From a virus: a stretch of DNA of 23,331 nt. The position numbers and the translations under genes were made by a program. Below, piece by piece: positions 21,029 through 23,331 of the stretch (position 1 is the stretch's first letter; every line of letters starts with the position of its first letter). Location of the stretch: IMG/VR virus record IMGVR_UViG_3300043823_000609, positions 1 through 23,331 of that record; one strand, given 5' to 3'. The notes beneath the pieces are model-generated. The model saw only the letters and a list, made by a program, of their open reading frames with translations, was not told the DNA's origin and did not search any database.

Positions 21029-21330
21029 ACACCCACTCCTATGCCGGTGACCCAGCGGGCTTCGCCCGAGACATCTGTCGCGCCGACATCACCGATGAGC
21101 AGGCCGCGTGCTTGCAGGACCTGTTCATCAACGGGAGCACTATCACCTGGCACCGACCCGGCAGCGCCAACGTCGCCGTGCTGTACTCCATCTGGGCAGC
21201 AGTGACCCGACTGGACTCGCACGTGCGTAGCTCTCACATGCAGCTCACCATCGATGGCCAGATCCAAGAGCTCGTCTACATCTCGGCCACGGTAAACGAG
21301 CCGTTCGAGCAGTGTGAGGCGGGCTGGTGA
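21025..21330 (+). CDS. Early protein of unknown function
   Basis: The protein is 101 residues with a strong Shine-Dalgarno (GGAGGACAACC before ATG at 21025), whose start overlaps the previous stop (ATGA). The segment ITDEQAACLQDLFINGSTIT and a beta pair (VAVLYSIWAAV, MQLTIDGQIQELVYISATV) suggest a small alpha/beta fold. Its stop overlaps the GTG of the peptide deformylase gene. No family recognised. The frame is open far upstream but only inside the previous gene. Confidence 0.72.
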   Translation: MNTHSYAGDPAGFARDICRADITDEQAACLQDLFINGSTITWHRPGSANVAVLYSIWAAVTRLDSHVRSSHMQLTIDGQIQELVYISATVNEPFEQCEAGW

Positions 21331-21785
21331 TCTCGCGCGAGGACATCCTGCAAGTCGGCGACCCGCTATTGGCTCAGCGCCTGACTTGGACCCCCGGGGA
21401 CAACGTGCACGAGCGTGCGCTGGAGATGTACGCCAACCTGCACGGCCTGCGTGCCATCGGCCTGGCCGCCAACCAACTTGGTTACACCGAGCGCTTCTTC
21501 GTGCACAACCTGCCGGGCACCCTGCCGCGTGCGGTCATTGACCCGATTATCGAGGCGGTCTCGCCCGACCTGGTGTGGGCAGTCGAGGGGTGCTTGTCAG
21601 TAGACGGTATGGCCGTCGAGGTGGCCCGTCCGGCGTGGATCAAGATCAGTTTCGTGACCGGCTACACGCGCCGGCGTCTTCGCTTAGGCGGGATGAACGC
21701 ACGCATGGCGTGTCACGAGGTCGATCACCTCAACGGCATCAACATCTTGCAGCGTGCGGACGACCCGTACCTGCCCTACGCATAA
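21327..21785 (+). CDS. def: Peptide deformylase
   Basis: The protein is 152 residues, with a GTG start at 21327 overlapping the previous stop (GTGA). All three signature motifs are present and intact: GLAANQ at 45-50, EGCLS at 87-91 and HEVDH at 130-134. Cys89, His130 and His134 bind the metal, with Glu131 as catalytic base and Gln50 in the oxyanion site. The enzyme removes the N-terminal formyl group from new proteins, using Fe2+ or another divalent metal. It is somewhat shorter than cellular enzymes, as phage versions often are. Phage deformylases are known mainly from aquatic phages and are thought to aid translation of viral or photosynthetic proteins. Here it is the second-last gene of the replication operon. 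Confidence 0.95.
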   Translation: MISREDILQVGDPLLAQRLTWTPGDNVHERALEMYANLHGLRAIGLAANQLGYTERFFVHNLPGTLPRAVIDPIIEAVSPDLVWAVEGCLSVDGMAVEVARPAWIKISFVTGYTRRRLRLGGMNARMACHEVDHLNGINILQRADDPYLPYA

Positions 21786-21793
21786 GGAGCATC

Positions 21794-21949
21794 ATGGAAT
21801 CAGCAGCATTGTTGGCGGCATTCGCCGTCGTCTGGGGCGCATCAGCCTCTCTTGCCCTCGCCGCCATTGCCTGGACCTACTGGGCCCTGCACGACGCCGT
21901 GGTTACTCGTCTGATCCGCCGGGAGCAGTCCAGGTCGAGCCGTCGGTAG
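21794..21949 (+). CDS. Small single-pass membrane protein
   Basis: The protein is 51 residues. Residues 4-33 are a long hydrophobic segment (ALLAAFAVVWGASASLALAA and on), then a basic tail (RLIRREQSRSSRR) that should stay in the cytoplasm. AAGGAG, overlapping the deformylase stop, lies 4 nt before the ATG and is a good ribosome site. It ends the early operon, and its last 47 bases overlap the 3' end of a minus-strand tail gene. It has the size and charge layout of some one-helix holins, but no lysis gene is nearby, so that remains a guess. Confidence 0.7.
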   Translation: MESAALLAAFAVVWGASASLALAAIAWTYWALHDAVVTRLIRREQSRSSRR

Positions 21950-22076
21950 TCCACCCGATCCACGCGCCAGCGGGCAGGCTGGATAGGTCGGTCCACGACG
22001 CTTCGGGCGTCATGTCGACGTCGGCCGCGATGACGTTGGTGATGGTGTTGTTTTCGATGATGGCGTAGTTCTTCAT
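21903..22076 (-). CDS. Small tail protein with C-terminal WTTDGSTWTAP motif
   Basis: The protein is 57 residues. It begins [20 protein letters not shown] and ends GWTTDGSTWTAPGGSDE. The pairing of a start 'YAvIeNntVtNvI' with a C-terminal 'GWtyDGstftaP' is common in small phage tail or XkdW-like proteins encoded next to fibre genes. The ATG overlaps the stop of the fibre gene (TGATG), so it is translationally coupled. Its 3' end runs 47 bp into the opposite-strand membrane protein gene, so early and late operons converge here. The reading frame is certain; the exact role at the tail tip is not known. Confidence 0.75.
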   Translation of the reverse strand: MKNYAIIENNTITNVIAADVDMTPEASWTDLSSLPAGAWIGWTTDGSTWTAPGGSDE

Positions 22077-23331
22077 CAGTACCAGATTTCGATAAGGCCA
22101 GGGGCACCAGAGCCACCGGCGGGTGCAGGGTTTGCGGAGTTAGCCGAGGCGCCCGAGCCGCCACCGCCACAGCCCGGAGTGGTAGCCGTCGTGCCGGTGC
22201 CCGGCGTAGTCGAGCTCGTTAGCGTCGTGGTGTTGCCAGTCAGCGGAACGACCAGCGCATTGGTGGCCACCGTCGAGGCAGTGCCGCCGATGCCGCCGTA
22301 GTTGGGGGACGCCGACTGCGAGGTCGCGCCACCCGTGCCGCCGACCACACCCATGAACGGGATGGTGACAGCGCTGTTGCCGGTCGGGCCGGCGACGCCG
22401 CCGTTGCCCGGTTGGTTCGCATAGGTAAGCGACGCCGAACCGGTGGTAAGCGTCGAGGCGGCACCGTAGAGAGCCACGACCACGACAGCGGTTGAGACCT
22501 GGCCACGGTAGCCGCCGCCACCGCCGGTCGCCTTCGCGATGGCACCGTTTGCGGTAGAGGTGAGGATCGTCGTTCCGCCGGCGTTGCCAGAGTTGCCAGT
22601 AGCCGACACCGTGCTCTGCGCCGCGCCGCCTGTGCCACCCGCACCGATGGTCGCCGTTAGCGTGTCGCCGGGCGTGACGGGAATCCACTCAATCTTGACT
22701 TCGCCGGCTGCACCGCCACCGCCACCGCCACCAGAGTTGGTGAGAGCGCCCGAGCCACCTCCGCCGCCAGCACCAATGAGGCGAGCGCGGATCATGGTCA
22801 CACCCGAGGGGACGGTGAAGGTCTGGCCCGAGCTGGTCATTTTCGTGTAGCGGTTGCCAAGCGGGATTTGGCCGGCCACCGTCGAGGCTGCGCCATAGGC
22901 GTCGTAGGTGTTGGCAGCGATGCTGAGCACAGCAGCCGACGAGGTGCCCGAGTTGGTCAGCGGCGCATTGACCGAGACGACACCAGACGGGCCCTGGGCA
23001 CCTGTGGCACCTGTGGCACCTGTGGCACCCGTCGTACCTTGCGGACCCTGCGGACCAGTAGCACCGGTTGCACCAACCGGAATGGTGAAGTTGAGAACAG
23101 CAGCAGCACTCGTTCCCGAGTTGGTGACGGTCGCCGATGATCCGGCAGCACCCGTCGTGGTCGATCCGACGGTCACAGTGGCAGCGGTTCCGGCAGGGCC
23201 GGTCGCACCTGTGGCACCTGTGGCACCCGTCGTACCTTGCGGACCCTGCGGACCAGTAGCACCGGTTGCACCAACCGGAATGGTGAAGTTGAGAACAGCA
23301 GCAGCACTCGTTCCCGAGTTGGTGACGGTCG
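22076..23331 (-). CDS. Collagen-like, glycine-rich tail fibre protein, 5' end missing
   Basis: The frame is open from the TGA at 22076-22078 to the right edge with no start in the window, giving at least 418 residues. Toward the edge are G-x-y repeats ([19 protein letters not shown]), which should form a collagen-like triple helix, separated by [17 protein letters not shown] units. Then comes [16 protein letters not shown] and a glycine-rich domain ([30 protein letters not shown]), known from many phage fibres. The C-terminus is Gly/Ser-rich and ends GLIEIWY. Trimeric fibres of this kind bind the host. A 198-bp tandem repeat covers the collagen part. A GTG at 23176 is internal to the repeat and is not the real start. 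Confidence 0.88.
   Translation of the reverse strand, partial: TVTNSGTSAAAVLNFTIPVGATGATGPQGPQGTTGATGATGATGPAGTAATVTVGSTTTGAAGSSATVTNSGTSAAAVLNFTIPVGATGATGPQGPQGTTGATGATGATGAQGPSGVVSVNAPLTNSGTSSAAVLSIAANTYDAYGAASTVAGQIPLGNRYTKMTSSGQTFTVPSGVTMIRARLIGAGGGGGSGALTNSGGGGGGGAAGEVKIEWIPVTPGDTLTATIGAGGTGGAAQSTVSATGNSGNAGGTTILTSTANGAIAKATGGGGGYRGQVSTAVVVVALYGAASTLTTGSASLTYANQPGNGGVAGPTGNSAVTIPFMGVVGGTGGATSQSASPNYGGIGGTASTVATNALVVPLTGNTTTLTSSTTPGTGTTATTPGCGGGGSGASANSANPAPAGGSGAPGLIEIWY
23007..23331 (-). repeat. 198-bp tandem repeat in the fibre gene
   Basis: 23007-23133 and 23205-23331 are identical over 127 bp at an offset of 198 bp (66 codons), with a mismatch just outside the left border and the right border set by the window end. 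The unit encodes a collagen-like stretch plus one [13 protein letters not shown] segment. A third, degenerate copy of that segment ([13 protein letters not shown]) is encoded near 22915-22955. Confidence 0.85.

Noticed and set aside
21997-22011. GACGC/GCGTC hairpin with a TTCGG loop as terminator of the early operon
   Set aside because: Only five base pairs, inside a coding sequence, with no T run.
1-23331. Direct circular joining of the right and left edges into one tail gene
   Set aside because: The partial codons at the edges (two bases each) do not add up to a frame, so the left-edge gene would not continue into the right-edge fibre gene.

Overview
The window reads as most of the genome of a small, high-GC, long-tailed (siphovirus-like) bacteriophage. 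The GC-rich codon use, the tail gene set and the strong Shine-Dalgarno sites on the early genes suggest an actinobacterial host, but this is an inference: no host marker such as an attachment site, tRNA or integrase is visible.

Layout. The minus strand from 15968 down to 1 is a late operon in textbook order: small and large terminase, portal, Mu-like prohead protease with an in-frame scaffold region, HK97-fold capsid protein, a small protein, a terminator hairpin, head-tail connector, probable tail terminator, a Thr/Ser-rich protein, tail tube, two tail assembly chaperones joined by a -1 frameshift at CCCAAAA, a gp10-like protein, tape measure, minor tail hub with a LamG-like insert, and a partial C1q-like tail protein that runs off the left edge. 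The plus strand from 16489 to 21949 is the early side: a zinc-ribbon protein, several small unknown proteins, a candidate replication control region (about a dozen GGGAAC repeats at 18769-19065), a winged-helix protein, a RepA/RecA-type ATPase, two unknown proteins, a peptide deformylase and a one-helix membrane protein. From the right edge back to 21903, minus-strand fibre genes (a collagen-like, glycine-rich fibre and a small tail protein) converge on the early operon. If the molecule is circular or permuted, the fibre genes would follow the tail genes at the left edge. No lysis gene, DNA polymerase or integrase is present, so part of the genome is missing, or those functions come from the host.

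The most unusual signals: (1) a heptamer close to GACAGTC placed 6-7 nt before the ATG of seven of the nine late genes whose start does not overlap the previous gene, and before an internal scaffold start. It resembles the start-associated sequences of some mycobacteriophages but differs in sequence and lacks a Shine-Dalgarno core; (2) the GGGAAC array beside a winged-helix protein and a RepA-like ATPase, an arrangement like a plasmid origin; (3) a protease gene with two well-placed internal starts; (4) two related AT-rich/CTAAGG/T-run elements flanking one small acidic gene; (5) a 198-bp tandem repeat in the fibre gene whose identity extends exactly 127 nt to the window edge, which looks like an assembly break. 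All calls are from reading the sequence; no database search was run.
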